A stretch of 64,000 nt of DNA from UBA4479 sp963974935 (GCA_963974935.1 CAXBEV010000009.1:62001-126000); one strand, 5' to 3'. Shown: positions 49,310 through 58,180, counted from the first letter of the stretch. Notes: a model not told the origin generated them from the sequence alone. A program made the numbers and translations.

Positions 49310-49978
49310 ATGCGTCTTCTATATCATCTTTGGCTTTCACCGTTCTCGCGCAAGGTACGAATTACACTTGGTGAAAAGCGCATCGATTTTGAGATGAAGG
49401 CGGAAAACGTTTGGCGGCGGCGCGAGGAATTTTTGGCGCTCAACCCCATGGGCGAAGTGCCGGTCTTGGTCGAGGCCGACGGCACAGCCCTTTCCGGCTC
49501 ACAAGTGATCTGTGAATTCCTCGACGAATTGAACCCAGAACCGCCTTTGCTTGGCCGTCATCCGCTGCAGCGCGCCGAAGTGCGGCGCCTGATCGATTGG
49601 TTCGATCGCAAATTCAATGCCGAAGTCACAGAAAAGCTGGTCGGCGAAAAGTTCATGAAGCGCTTCTTGGGCTTAGGTGAGCCGAATTCCGCCGAAGTCC
49701 GTGCCGGCCACGCCAACATTCATGCGCATTTAGATTACATTTCATATTTGGTGGAACGCCGAAAATGGCTGGCGGGCGAAGAACTTTCCTTGGCCGACAT
49801 CGCAGCCGCAGCGCACCTTTCGACGATTGATTACATCGGCGATGTGCCCTGGCAAAATCATGAACCGGCCAAAGAATGGTACGCTCGCATCAAGTCTCGT
49901 CCAAGCTTCCGCCCGCTGCTCGGCGACCATATCCCAAGCGCACCGCCACCGAAGCATTATGCGAATTTAGATTTTTAA
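49310..49978 (+). CDS. glutathione S-transferase family protein
   Basis: A 222-residue GST. The thioredoxin-like N-terminal domain (MRLLYHLWLSPFSRKVRITLGEKRIDFEM, with NPMGEVPVLVEADGTALSGSQVICEFLDE containing the conserved cis-Pro and the glutathione-binding Ser) is followed by the all-helical domain with WLAGEELSLADIAAAAHLSTIDYIG, the family's GxxhSLADI-type capping motif. Substrates are unknown. AAAGG lies ten bases before the ATG. It is divergent from msrP, so a link to stress response is possible but only suggestive. Confidence 0.93.
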   Translation: MRLLYHLWLSPFSRKVRITLGEKRIDFEMKAENVWRRREEFLALNPMGEVPVLVEADGTALSGSQVICEFLDELNPEPPLLGRHPLQRAEVRRLIDWFDRKFNAEVTEKLVGEKFMKRFLGLGEPNSAEVRAGHANIHAHLDYISYLVERRKWLAGEELSLADIAAAAHLSTIDYIGDVPWQNHEPAKEWYARIKSRPSFRPLLGDHIPSAPPPKHYANLDF

Positions 49979-49990
49979 GGGGCGGGGTTC

Positions 49991-50103
49991 ATCCTTCGAG
50001 ACGCTCACTGCGTTCGCTCCTCAGGATGAGGTGTTCTTTTAGGCTATCGTGAGGCTGTAAAAAACCTCATCCTGAGGAGGCGCGTAGCACCGTCTCGAAG
50101 GAT
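49991..50103. repeat. long imperfect palindromic repeat between convergent genes
   Basis: Two arms of 13 bases (ATCCTTCGAGACG / CGTCTCGAAGGAT) enclose a second perfect 16-base pair (CTCCTCAGGATGAGGT at 50017-50032 with ACCTCATCCTGAGGAG at 50064-50079). The whole ~113-base element can fold into one long hairpin. It resembles the TCATCCTGAGGAGC...GTCTCGAAGGAT repeats dispersed in alphaproteobacteria. It fills the space between GST and the TPR gene and could end both transcripts; its right end touches the TPR stop codon. Confidence 0.75.
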
Positions 50104-50864
50104 CAATCCACCTTCACATCCATTTTTTCGATGTTCGCACGTGCCATCCGGGCGGCTTCGCCGTCGGGCTCTAATTCAAGCACCTTCAGCCAGTCCGAAC
50201 GCGCAGACTGATCATTACCGGCCAGACGATTGAGGATACCGCTTTCAAGCCACGCCGCCGGGTCCTTTGGCGCACGGGCCAAGGCAGTGTCGATGTCTGC
50301 GCGGGCCAATACGAATTTGTCCAGGTACCTGTGCGCAGTGGCGCGAAACAGATAAGCATCTGGATTGGAGGGGTCGGCGGAAATCGCGGCGTCGAGATCT
50401 TCGACGGCGCCTGCGTAGTCGCCCATCTCTGCCCGTGCCTGTGCCCGGTCGATCATCACCAAGGGTCGGCCTTTTAAAAGATCAATCGCGGCGGTCAGCG
50501 TAGCTTCGGCGCGGGTCGCGTCGCCGTGCAAAAGCCAAGCCTGCCCGGCCTGTGCCAACAAGCGGCCCTTAAAATCCGGTTCGGCAATGATGGTCTCGGC
50601 AAGCACTTCCAAGCGCCTGGCGGCATACCCCGGCTGGCCGCTGTACAACAAAGCGACCGCCGCGCAATGCTCCGCCGCGTCGCCGCCACCGAGTTCCTTC
50701 CAAGCCGTTGCCATTTCAAAGGCATCGTTCGGGTCCGAAGGCGCGATGGCCATACAGCGTGCGTACTCACGCCGATGATTAAGTTCATCCGCCATCCCCG
50801 GCGCCGCCGACGACAGCGTGGCGAGGCCAACAAATAACGTGACAAAGCTTCCAACAATTCGCAT
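50103..50864 (-). CDS. TPR-repeat exported protein
   Basis: A 253-residue protein with a signal peptide (SFVTLFVGLATLSSAAPGMA) and several tetratricopeptide repeats: the segments ARAEMGDYAGAVEDLDAAISADPSNPDAY, FRATAHRYLDKFVLARADIDTALARAPKDPAAW and NRLAGNDQSARSDWLKVLELEPDGEAA have TPR spacing and the A-x-x-x-x-A-x-x-D-x-x-x-A pattern. Likely a periplasmic protein-protein adaptor; partner unknown. The ribosome binding site is weak. It is divergent from the epimerase gene. Confidence 0.85.
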   Translation of the reverse strand: MRIVGSFVTLFVGLATLSSAAPGMADELNHRREYARCMAIAPSDPNDAFEMATAWKELGGGDAAEHCAAVALLYSGQPGYAARRLEVLAETIIAEPDFKGRLLAQAGQAWLLHGDATRAEATLTAAIDLLKGRPLVMIDRAQARAEMGDYAGAVEDLDAAISADPSNPDAYLFRATAHRYLDKFVLARADIDTALARAPKDPAAWLESGILNRLAGNDQSARSDWLKVLELEPDGEAARMARANIEKMDVKVD

Positions 50865-50970
50865 CTCGGGGTATGACCATTTAGTGTGATCGATCCATTA
50901 CATATCCGCGCTTTGAAAGGCCGAAACAAGGTCTATGGCGTGCGGATTTTTCGCGGCGGGAGTAAATATC

Positions 50971-51864
50971 GTGAGCAGACGCGACGGACGACGGCTATTT
51001 TGCTTTGGGCTCGGCTTTTCTGCGCAAGCGCTGATCCGCCATTTGCGTATCGCCGATTGGTACAGCGGCGGCACTGCCCGAGACCCTGAGAAGGTCACTG
51101 CACTTTCAACCGAAGGCATCGATGCTGTGGTCTGGGACGGTGGCGTGCTCAGCGACGCGGCGCTGAACCGCATACAGGCGGCCACGCACATTCTGATTTC
51201 AACGCCGCCAAGTGAGGCCGGAGACCCTGCGTTCGCCGCCGCGCATCAATTGATTGCCGAGAAGTCTGATATTCAGTGGCTCGGCTATCTATCAACGACC
51301 GGCGTTTATGGTGACACCGGCGGCGCGCATGTCGACGAAACCGCGCAGCTCAACCCTTCAAGCCCGCGTTCGCAACGCCGAGTCGATGCCGAGGCGCAGT
51401 GGATGTCGCTGTTTCACGATTACGGCATACCGGTGCATGTGTTCCGCTTGGCGGGAATCTATGGGTCTGGCCGCTCACCGTTCGATCAGATCCGAGGCCG
51501 CCAAGCGAAGCGGATCAATAAGCCCGGCCATGCGTTTTCACGCATTCACGTGGACGATATCGCGCGGGTTTTGGCCAAATCCATTGCCAATCCAAAACCA
51601 GGCGCCGTCTATAACGTGTGCGATGATGAGCCGGCCCCCCCCGCAGAGGTGACGGCCTATGCCTGCGGCTTGCTTGGCGTTGAGCCGCCGCCACTGGAAG
51701 AATTTGAAATCGTCAAAGAACGCATGAGCCCGATGGCACTCAGTTTTTGGAACGACAACCGCCGTGTCGACAACCGGAAAATCCGTGAAGAGCTTGGGGT
51801 GAAACTGGCGTACCCTGATTATCGATCCGGGCTCAATGCGGTGCTGGCCGAAGAAGAAGCTTAA
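50971..51864 (+). CDS. NAD(P)-dependent epimerase/dehydratase (YeeZ-like SDR)
   Basis: A 297-residue extended SDR. The nucleotide-binding start is FCFGLGFSAQALIRHL (Rossmann GxGxxA variant), followed by STPPSEAGDPAF, STTGVYGDTGGAHVDE (the catalytic Tyr as in the YeeZ family), FRLAGIYGSGRSPFDQIRG and the C-terminal FSRIHVDDIARV and VYNVCDDEPAPPAEV. The physiological substrate is not known. The GTG at 50971 has GGGAG eight bases upstream; the ATG at 50935 is an alternative. Its stop shares the palindrome TTAA with the convergent carbonic anhydrase gene. Confidence 0.82.
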   Translation: MSRRDGRRLFCFGLGFSAQALIRHLRIADWYSGGTARDPEKVTALSTEGIDAVVWDGGVLSDAALNRIQAATHILISTPPSEAGDPAFAAAHQLIAEKSDIQWLGYLSTTGVYGDTGGAHVDETAQLNPSSPRSQRRVDAEAQWMSLFHDYGIPVHVFRLAGIYGSGRSPFDQIRGRQAKRINKPGHAFSRIHVDDIARVLAKSIANPKPGAVYNVCDDEPAPPAEVTAYACGLLGVEPPPLEEFEIVKERMSPMALSFWNDNRRVDNRKIREELGVKLAYPDYRSGLNAVLAEEEA

Positions 51865-52505
51865 GTCGGCTCCTTATAGGTCTCGAATCGGCCCTGCGCT
51901 GCGTCGTAAATTTCAAGGCCCGCAGTCTCGATATCGAAGTACCAACCATGCAACTTAAGGCGCCGATCAGCGATTCGCTCTCTGATCCATGGGAATGTCG
52001 TCAGATTCTCCAGTGAAACCAGAACTGCATTGCGCTCGCAAACATGCTGGATTTCCGCCGTCGTCGCATCGGGCATTGTGGCGAGCGCACGGCGATGGGC
52101 GGCGGTCAACGTGGAAACCCATCCTGACACGAACTTAAACCCCGCCGCCAACGTCGCTTCACCTTCAATCATCGCTTTGATGCCGCCGCAATGTGCATGC
52201 CCAAGCACGACGATATTCGGCACTTCCAAAGCCATGACCGCATATTCCAGCGCGGCACTGGTGCCGTGAAAAGTGCCATTTTCTTCCATCGGCGGCACCA
52301 GATTGGCAACGTTGCGGATCATAAAAATCTCACCGGGCTCGGCGCCGAAAACAAATGCCGGATCGACGCGGGAATCAGAACACGCAATCACCACGGCGCC
52401 TGGACGCTGACCGTCTTCTACAAGCTTCGCATACCGATGGTGATCAGCTCCATGAATCCCGTTTTTAAAACTATTATAGCCTCTCAGCATCCGTTCAATT
52501 GGCAC
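51861..52505 (-). CDS. beta-class carbonic anhydrase
   Basis: A 214-residue beta carbonic anhydrase, interconverting CO2 and bicarbonate. The zinc ligands and active-site residues are all present: Cys42, Asp44 and Arg46 in ACSDSRVDP, and His103 and Cys106 in GHAHCGG. The start is uncertain: GTG at 52505 has GGAGG nine bases upstream and is preferred; a TTG at 52511 and an ATG at 52490 are alternatives. It overlaps the 3' end of the hydrolase gene by a few bases, so the two are probably co-transcribed from the hydrolase side. Confidence 0.93.
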   Translation of the reverse strand: MPIERMLRGYNSFKNGIHGADHHRYAKLVEDGQRPGAVVIACSDSRVDPAFVFGAEPGEIFMIRNVANLVPPMEENGTFHGTSAALEYAVMALEVPNIVVLGHAHCGGIKAMIEGEATLAAGFKFVSGWVSTLTAAHRRALATMPDATTAEIQHVCERNAVLVSLENLTTFPWIRERIADRRLKLHGWYFDIETAGLEIYDAAQGRFETYKEPT

Positions 52506-53274
52506 GGTCAACAGCCTCCTTCAAAGCATCAAACGTGCGCGTCAACCGCGCCAAATCATGGTCTTCGGACAACCGATGATCGCCGTTTTTTACAAACTGC
52601 ACTTCAACATCATCGCTTTTCAAGCGTTCCATGATCTTGAGCGCGGTTTCCCAGGGCACATCTTCATCTTTGATGCCATGAATGAGGCGCACCGGAACGT
52701 CGAGCGCAATCTCACCACCCAACAATAGATGATTGTCGCCTTCATCGAGCAATGACTTTCTGATTACATACGGCTGCTGATCGTCATAGCAGTTGGGAAT
52801 CTCGCAAAACCCCTGCTTATCTAGGTCGGCGAGCTGCTCGGGCGTGAGTGCCGGCGGAATCAAGTCACGGGTAAAGTCCGGCGCAGCAGCAATCCCCAGA
52901 AGGCCCGCGACCCGGTCCGGTCTGGCCAAGGCGGCCAGCAACATAATCCAGCCGCCCATGGACGAGCCGACCAACATTTGCGGCCCAGTGGTGACCTGAT
53001 CCAACACCATGACCGTGTCTTCGGCCCAGCGCCCGATGGTGCCGTCTTCAAACGCGCCTGACGATTGTCCGTGACCATAATAATCGAATCGCGTGAACGC
53101 GAGGCCGTGCGCCATGCAATGTGCTTCCAAGGCCAACGCCTTGCTGCCCATCATATCTGACTTGAACCCAGTTAAAAACATCACCCCCGGGCTCTTGCCA
53201 GGGGTGTGGTGGTAAGCAATAGTCGCGCCGTCGTCGCGGGTGAGTTTGCTTGGGGCGAGTGTTTGATCCGGCAT
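52495..53274 (-). CDS. alpha/beta hydrolase (ABHD10-like)
   Basis: A 259-residue alpha/beta hydrolase. The nucleophile elbow is GSSMGG, the oxyanion loop follows FLTGFKSDMMGSKALALE, and FTRFDYYGHGQSSG and LIHGIKDEDVPWETA (the acid loop) are in place; the catalytic His lies in NGDHRLSEDHDLARL. The closest pattern I recognise is the ABHD10 family, a thioesterase/ester hydrolase group found in mitochondria and alphaproteobacteria, whose bacterial substrates are unclear. It is divergent from the glycosyltransferase gene. Confidence 0.82.
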   Translation of the reverse strand: MPDQTLAPSKLTRDDGATIAYHHTPGKSPGVMFLTGFKSDMMGSKALALEAHCMAHGLAFTRFDYYGHGQSSGAFEDGTIGRWAEDTVMVLDQVTTGPQMLVGSSMGGWIMLLAALARPDRVAGLLGIAAAPDFTRDLIPPALTPEQLADLDKQGFCEIPNCYDDQQPYVIRKSLLDEGDNHLLLGGEIALDVPVRLIHGIKDEDVPWETALKIMERLKSDDVEVQFVKNGDHRLSEDHDLARLTRTFDALKEAVDRAN

Positions 53275-53297
53275 CCAGGCTCCCGTATTAAAGTGCT

Positions 53298-54512
53298 ATG
53301 ATGATGACCTCGGATGCCAACCATAACATTGAGACGCACCGCATGGAACGCCCGAACGGCGATGGCCGCCCAACGATTTTACAAATTTTACCGGCCCTTG
53401 CAGGCGGCGGCGGCGGTGTCGAGCGTGGGACGATCGAGATCGCCGGCGCGATTACGTCCGCCGGCGGGCGCGCCTTGGTGGCCAGCGAGGGTGGCTTGCT
53501 GGTACACGACCTGACGCGCGCCAAAGCGCAGCACATCACCTTACCGATGGCGTCAAAAAACCCACTGGTGATGTATCGCAACATCGGACGCTTGGTCGAT
53601 CTGATCAAAACAGAAAACATCGACTTGGTGCATGTGCGCTCGCGCGCGCCGGCGTGGAGTGCCTACTTTGCCTGCCAACGCGCCAAAGTGCCTTTGGTGA
53701 CGACATTCCACGGCACTTATTCGATCGGTAATTTCTTAAAGCGAAAATACAATGGGGTGATGACCTTTGGCCGCCGCGTGATCGCTATTTCCGGCTTTAT
53801 CGGCGGCCATATTCGCCGCCATTATGGGGTCCCGGTCGAAAAGATCCGCGTTATCCATCGCGGTGTCGACATCGAAAAATTCGATCCCGAAAAAGTATCT
53901 GCCGAGCGCGTCATCAAGCTCGCCAACGAATGGCGCCTACCCGACGGCGCGCCAGTGGTGATGCTGCCGGGCCGCCTAACCCGCTGGAAAGGCCAACTGG
54001 TGATGATCGACGCCATCGCCAAACTGGAACGTACCGATATTCGCTGCCTACTGGTCGGCGGCGATCAAGGCCGCTCGGCTTATCGGCGCGAGGTCGATCA
54101 GCGGATCATGCAGCACGGCTTGGAACAAGTGGTGCGGATCATCGATCACTGCGACGACATGGCAGCGGCCTACATGCTGACCGACCTCGTGGTCTCGGCA
54201 TCCACCGATCCCGAAGGATTCGGTCGCGTGGTCGCCGAAGCACAGGCGATGGGACGACCGGTGATCGCCACAGATCACGGTGGTGCGCGGGAAACCGTGC
54301 TGCCGGGCGAAACCGGCTGGCTGACCAAACCGGGCGACCCGATCTCGCTCGCCGCAGCCTTAAAAGAGGGTTTAGAGCTGGATGCGGGCACCCGGGATCG
54401 CATGGCTAAGCGCGCGATTGCGCATGTGCGGCAGAATTTTTCAAAAGCACAAATGTGCGAAAAGACCCTCGAAGTTTATAACGAGGTACTGGCCGAACGG
54501 GGCAAATTGTAG
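53298..54512 (+). CDS. glycosyltransferase family 4 protein
   Basis: A 404-residue GT-B-fold glycosyltransferase. The N-terminal part has ILQILPALAGGGGGVERGTIE, the acceptor side; the C-terminal part has MLPGRLTRWKGQLVMIDAIAKL, LVVSASTDPEGFGRVVAEAQAMGRPVIATDHGG (the EX7E-type region), and ETVLPGETGWLTKPGD. Probably an LPS or surface polysaccharide glycosyltransferase at the inner membrane, donor unknown. Three consecutive ATGs begin at 53298; a later ATG at 53343 preceded by GAGACG would give the usual short N-terminus. Only six bases separate it from the heptosyltransferase-like gene. Confidence 0.88.
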   Translation: MMMTSDANHNIETHRMERPNGDGRPTILQILPALAGGGGGVERGTIEIAGAITSAGGRALVASEGGLLVHDLTRAKAQHITLPMASKNPLVMYRNIGRLVDLIKTENIDLVHVRSRAPAWSAYFACQRAKVPLVTTFHGTYSIGNFLKRKYNGVMTFGRRVIAISGFIGGHIRRHYGVPVEKIRVIHRGVDIEKFDPEKVSAERVIKLANEWRLPDGAPVVMLPGRLTRWKGQLVMIDAIAKLERTDIRCLLVGGDQGRSAYRREVDQRIMQHGLEQVVRIIDHCDDMAAAYMLTDLVVSASTDPEGFGRVVAEAQAMGRPVIATDHGGARETVLPGETGWLTKPGDPISLAAALKEGLELDAGTRDRMAKRAIAHVRQNFSKAQMCEKTLEVYNEVLAERGKL

Positions 54513-54518
54513 GCCGCG

Positions 54519-55466
54519 ATGGCAACCGGCGTACCCGTGAAACGAATCCTCGTCATCAAATTGGGCGCGCTTGGCGATGTCGTGCAGGCGCTCGGGCCGA
54601 TGGCAGCAATCCGCAATCACTTCAAAGACGCGCACATCACCGTGCTCACGCGCCCCCCGTTCGACACCTTGATCACGGCGCGCGGCCTCGCCGACCAGAT
54701 CATCTTCGATCCAAAACCCGCCGCCGTTGATGTGCCGGGATGGCTCAGGTTGCGGAAAATACTCCGGGATGGCGGCTTCGATCAGGTTTTCGATCTGCAA
54801 ACCTCGAGTAGGTCGAGTGCATATTTGCACCTATTTTGGCCTTCTAAGCCGATCTGGTCGGGCATCGCGGCTGGCTGCGCGCTACCGCATACCAACCCGA
54901 ACCGCGATCGCATGCACACGCTTGAACGTCAAGCCGACCAACTGCACATGGCCGGTATCGAGACGGTGCCGGCGCCGAGCCTAGACGGCATTGATTCGGA
55001 TATTTCAAACCTCGGCTTGCCGCCCAGCTTCACCATGCTGGTGCCGGGCGGTGGCGGCAATCGCCCGAAAAAACTCTGGTCCGCCGAAAATTATCATGAC
55101 ATCGCGTGCCGATTAGACCTCGGTTCAGCGCCAGCGGTGGTGGTCGGCACCGAAGACGAGCGTGCGCGCGCGGCCGAGATCATCGCCGATGCACCAAACG
55201 CCCTGAATTTGGCCGGCAAGACATCTTTGCTGCAGCTTGTCGGCATCGCCAAGGCCGCCAAAGCCGCGCTCGGCAACGATAGCGGGCCGATGCACGTTGC
55301 AGCGGTCGCGGGTACGCCATCCGTCGTACTGTACTCCGAAGACTCAGACCCGGCACTTTGCGCGCAACGCGGCGCCGACGTAACGATCTTGCGCCGCCCT
55401 TCCCTGGATGCCCTGAGTGTCGATGACGTGATGCAGGCGTTGCCTGCCGCGCTAGGCGGTTCTTGA
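54519..55466 (+). CDS. glycosyltransferase family 9 (heptosyltransferase-like)
   Basis: A 315-residue GT9-family protein, the family of ADP-heptose:LPS heptosyltransferases. It begins with the characteristic RILVIKLGALGDVVQALGPMAAIRNHF and TRPPFD, and ends with VPGGGGNRPKKLWSAENYHDIA and ALGNDSGPMHVAAVAGTPSVVLYSEDSDP (the DSGPMHLA-type ligand motif). Together with the GT4 it would extend the LPS core. Whether it uses heptose is not decided by sequence. It is followed by thrS with a possible new promoter at its 3' end. Confidence 0.88.
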   Translation: MATGVPVKRILVIKLGALGDVVQALGPMAAIRNHFKDAHITVLTRPPFDTLITARGLADQIIFDPKPAAVDVPGWLRLRKILRDGGFDQVFDLQTSSRSSAYLHLFWPSKPIWSGIAAGCALPHTNPNRDRMHTLERQADQLHMAGIETVPAPSLDGIDSDISNLGLPPSFTMLVPGGGGNRPKKLWSAENYHDIACRLDLGSAPAVVVGTEDERARAAEIIADAPNALNLAGKTSLLQLVGIAKAAKAALGNDSGPMHVAAVAGTPSVVLYSEDSDPALCAQRGADVTILRRPSLDALSVDDVMQALPAALGGS

Positions 55467-55489
55467 CGAGGGCGGGGTGGGGCTATACC
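55463..55489 (+). promoter_or_regulatory. weak candidate promoter of thrS
   Basis: TTGACG (overlapping the upstream stop codon) and TATACC are separated by only 15 bases, shorter than the preferred 17. It is the only sigma70-like pair seen in the 62-base gap before thrS. Confidence 0.25.
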
Positions 55490-55528
55490 TACCCTGTTTA
55501 ATACCTATTGCCTTGAAACGAGAGACAG

Positions 55529-57517
55529 ATGGTCGCGATCACCCTTCCGGACGGTTCCGTCCGCAGCTATGACAAGCCCGTGACGGGCGGCGAAGTTGCC
55601 GCCGAAATCGGCCCTGGCCTCGCCAAGGCGGCAATGGTCGTGCGCGTCGACGGCGAGCTATGGGATTTGGACCGCCCCATCGACCACGACGTCGAGCTTG
55701 CAATCGTCACCGACAAAGATGAAGCGGCTGCCCTTGAAGTGCTGCGCCACGACTGCGCGCACGTGTTGGCGATGGCGGTGCAGGAATTGTATCCTGGCAC
55801 GCAGATCACCTTCGGCCCGTCCACGGACGACGGTTTTTATTACGACTTCCACCGCGAAGAGCCGTTCTCGACTGAAGATTTCGAGACCATCGAAAAGCGT
55901 ATGGGTGAAATCGTTGATCGCAACGTGCCGATCCAGCGTGAAATCTGGAGCCGTGAAGAGGTCGCCGCATACTTCAAAGAAAAAGGCGAGACCTTTAAGG
56001 CCGAATGGGTCTGGGAACTGCCGGAAGGCGAAGACATCACCATGTACCGCCAGGGCGATTGGATCGACCTGTGCCGCGGCCCGCATCTGCCGACGACGGG
56101 GCGCATGGGCAAAGCGTTCAAGCTGATGAAGCTGGCCGGGGCGTACTGGCGCGGCGATGCGCGCAATCCGCAGCTGCAGCGGATTTACGGCACGTGCTGG
56201 CGCAACGAAAAAGAGCTCAAAGCGCATCTGATGCGGATCGAAGAAGCGGAAAAGCGCGATCACCGCAAGCTTGGCCGTGAAATGAATCTGTTTCATCTGC
56301 AAGAAGAAGCGCGCGGTTCGGTGTTTTGGCATCCAAAAGGGTGGGAACTCTATCGGGCCTGCGAACGCTACATGCGGATGCGCTTGGAAGAGGCCGGCTA
56401 TGTCGAGGTGAAAACCCCGCAATTGGTCGACCGCGACCTTTGGGAGCGCTCGGGCCACTGGGAAAAATTCCGCGACCATATGTTCATCGCCGAGGTCGAC
56501 GAGTCGTCACGTGCCAGTGAAAGCACGGACGGGGCGGCCGAAGCCGCGCCGGATGCGGCCGGCAGTCAACTGCGCCATTTGGCGTTGAAGCCGATGAACT
56601 GTCCGTGTCATGTGCAGATTTTCCGCCACGGCATCAAAAGCTATCGAGAACTGCCGCTGCGCATGGCCGAGTTTGGGTCCTGCCATCGCTATGAGCCGTC
56701 GGGTGCGCTGCATGGCCTGATGCGGGTCCGTGCGTTTACCCAAGATGACGCGCACATCTTCTGCACCGAAGACCAAATTGAGAGCGAAACCAAGATCTTC
56801 ATCGATCTTCTTTCATCGGTTTATAAAGACTTTGGTTTTGAAGAATTTGTCATCAAGTTCTCGGACCGCCCGGAGACCCGGGCCGGCACCGACGAAACCT
56901 GGGATAAAGCCGAGACCGCGCTGAAAGGCGCTGCGTTGGCCGCCGGTGCCGATTTGATCATGAACCCGGGCGAAGGCGCGTTTTATGGGCCGAAGCTTGA
57001 GTTCGTGTTGCGCGATGCCATCGGTCGCGATTGGCAGTGCGGCACGCTGCAGGTCGATTTCGTGTTACCCGAACGCCTGGATGCGGAATACGTCGGCGAA
57101 GATGGTGAACGTCACCGCCCGGTCATGCTGCACCGCGCGATTTTGGGCTCGTTCGAACGCTTTATCGGCATTCTAATCGAAAACTTTGCAGGCCGCATGC
57201 CGATGTGGTTGGCCCCGGTGCAAGCCGTCGTCGCGCCGATCACCAACGACCAGGACGGCTATGCCGAGCAAGTTGCTAAGACCCTGGCAAAGGCCGGTAT
57301 CCGCGTCGAAACGGACCTGCGAAACGAGAAAATCAACTACAAGATCCGCGAACACAGCCATGCTAAAGTCCCGGCAATCCTCGTCGTCGGCGGTCGCGAG
57401 GCCGAAGACGGCACGGTGGCGATGCGCCGGCTCGGTGGCAAAGATCAAGAAATAGTTGCGCTCCAAGACGCAACGGATAGACTTAGAGATGAAGCGCTCG
57501 GCCCATTTGGGCGTTGA
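55529..57517 (+). CDS. thrS: threonyl-tRNA synthetase
   Basis: ThrRS, 662 residues, class II. It has an N-terminal TGS domain (TLPDGSVRSYDKPVTGGEVAA), the editing domain (HDCAHVLAMAVQELYPGTQ, the HxxxH-type motif, and CRGPHLPTTGR), and the catalytic domain with its zinc-site Cys in MNCPCHVQIF, motif 2 (FGSCHRYEPSGALHGLMRVRAFTQDDAHIF) and motif 3 (HRAILGSFERFIGILIENFAGRMP), then the anticodon-binding domain. An extra segment rich in Ser, Ala and Asp (about 329-345) precedes motif 2. No autoregulatory leader like that of E. coli is evident. Confidence 0.96.
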   Translation: MVAITLPDGSVRSYDKPVTGGEVAAEIGPGLAKAAMVVRVDGELWDLDRPIDHDVELAIVTDKDEAAALEVLRHDCAHVLAMAVQELYPGTQITFGPSTDDGFYYDFHREEPFSTEDFETIEKRMGEIVDRNVPIQREIWSREEVAAYFKEKGETFKAEWVWELPEGEDITMYRQGDWIDLCRGPHLPTTGRMGKAFKLMKLAGAYWRGDARNPQLQRIYGTCWRNEKELKAHLMRIEEAEKRDHRKLGREMNLFHLQEEARGSVFWHPKGWELYRACERYMRMRLEEAGYVEVKTPQLVDRDLWERSGHWEKFRDHMFIAEVDESSRASESTDGAAEAAPDAAGSQLRHLALKPMNCPCHVQIFRHGIKSYRELPLRMAEFGSCHRYEPSGALHGLMRVRAFTQDDAHIFCTEDQIESETKIFIDLLSSVYKDFGFEEFVIKFSDRPETRAGTDETWDKAETALKGAALAAGADLIMNPGEGAFYGPKLEFVLRDAIGRDWQCGTLQVDFVLPERLDAEYVGEDGERHRPVMLHRAILGSFERFIGILIENFAGRMPMWLAPVQAVVAPITNDQDGYAEQVAKTLAKAGIRVETDLRNEKINYKIREHSHAKVPAILVVGGREAEDGTVAMRRLGGKDQEIVALQDATDRLRDEALGPFGR

Positions 57518-57527
57518 TCGTTCTTCG

Positions 57528-57533
57528 TATAAT
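57528..57533 (+). promoter_or_regulatory. -10 hexamer of a probable infC promoter
   Basis: A perfect TATAAT lies 74-79 bases upstream of the infC start codon, in the 89-base gap after thrS. The -35 region opposite it is poor (no close match 16-18 bases upstream), so any promoter would be of moderate strength. Confidence 0.4.
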
Positions 57534-57544
57534 TTAAAAGACGT

Positions 57545-57568
57545 GGGCCCGCCTGTGCGGTGCCCTTT
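57545..57568 (+). other. short GC-rich hairpin in the infC leader
   Basis: GGGC-CCG and CGG-T-GCCC can pair around a six-base loop, followed by TTT. It lies between the TATAAT and the infC Shine-Dalgarno and could be a weak attenuator or end of thrS transcripts. The stem is short. Confidence 0.3.
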
Positions 57569-57606
57569 CGTAACAAAGATGTTTTAACAATCAAAGGAGA
57601 CATTCC

Positions 57607-58146
57607 ATAGCCCGCAGACCCGGACCTCCGGTACCCCCGCCCAAGGATGGGCCGCGTACCAACGAAGACATTCCGACCGATACCGTACGTCTTGTTGACG
57701 CCGACGGTGAAATGGTTGGCGTCGTAGGCATCAAAGAAGCAATTGAAATGGCGCTAGAAGTTGGGCTCGACCTTGTCGAAGTGTCGCCCAACGCTGACCC
57801 GCCTGTCTGTAAAATCCTCGATTACGGTAAGTTTAAGTACGAGGCACAGAAAAAAGCCAACGAAGCGCGGAAAAAGCAAAAAGTCATCGAAGTTAAAGAA
57901 ATCAAGATGCGTCCCGGCATCGACGACCACGATTACGAGGTCAAAATGCGGGCCGTACGCCGATTCCTTGACGACGGCGACAAGGTCAAAATGACCATCC
58001 GCTTCCGTGGCCGCGAAATGGCGCACCAGGATTTGGGGCTTAAAGTTCTACAACGCGTCCAGGCAGAAACCGCCGAAGTCGCCAAGGTCGAACAATATCC
58101 CAAGCCCGAAGGTCGCCTGATGACCATGGTCATCGCGCCGAGGTAA
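57607..58146 (+). CDS. infC: translation initiation factor IF-3, AUA start codon
   Basis: IF3, 179 residues, which binds the 30S subunit and checks the start codon. The N-terminal domain has NEDIPTDTVRLVDADGEMVGVVGIKEAIEMA and VSPNADPPVCKILDYGKFKYE, the linker is Lys-rich (EAQKKANEARKKQKVIEVKEIKMRPGIDDHDYEVK), and the C-terminal domain has FLDDGDKVKMTIRFRGREMAH. The first normal start codon, an ATG at 57712, would cut off the N-terminal domain; translation of the upstream frame gives MARRPGPPVPPPKDGPRTN, the alphaproteobacterial N-terminus, with AUA at 57607 as start and AAGGAG seven bases ahead. Rare start codons in infC are the known basis for IF3 autoregulation. Confidence 0.93.
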   Translation: MARRPGPPVPPPKDGPRTNEDIPTDTVRLVDADGEMVGVVGIKEAIEMALEVGLDLVEVSPNADPPVCKILDYGKFKYEAQKKANEARKKQKVIEVKEIKMRPGIDDHDYEVKMRAVRRFLDDGDKVKMTIRFRGREMAHQDLGLKVLQRVQAETAEVAKVEQYPKPEGRLMTMVIAPR

Positions 58147-58180
58147 GTTCGGGACGATATCTTTTAGCTTCTGAAGGTTC

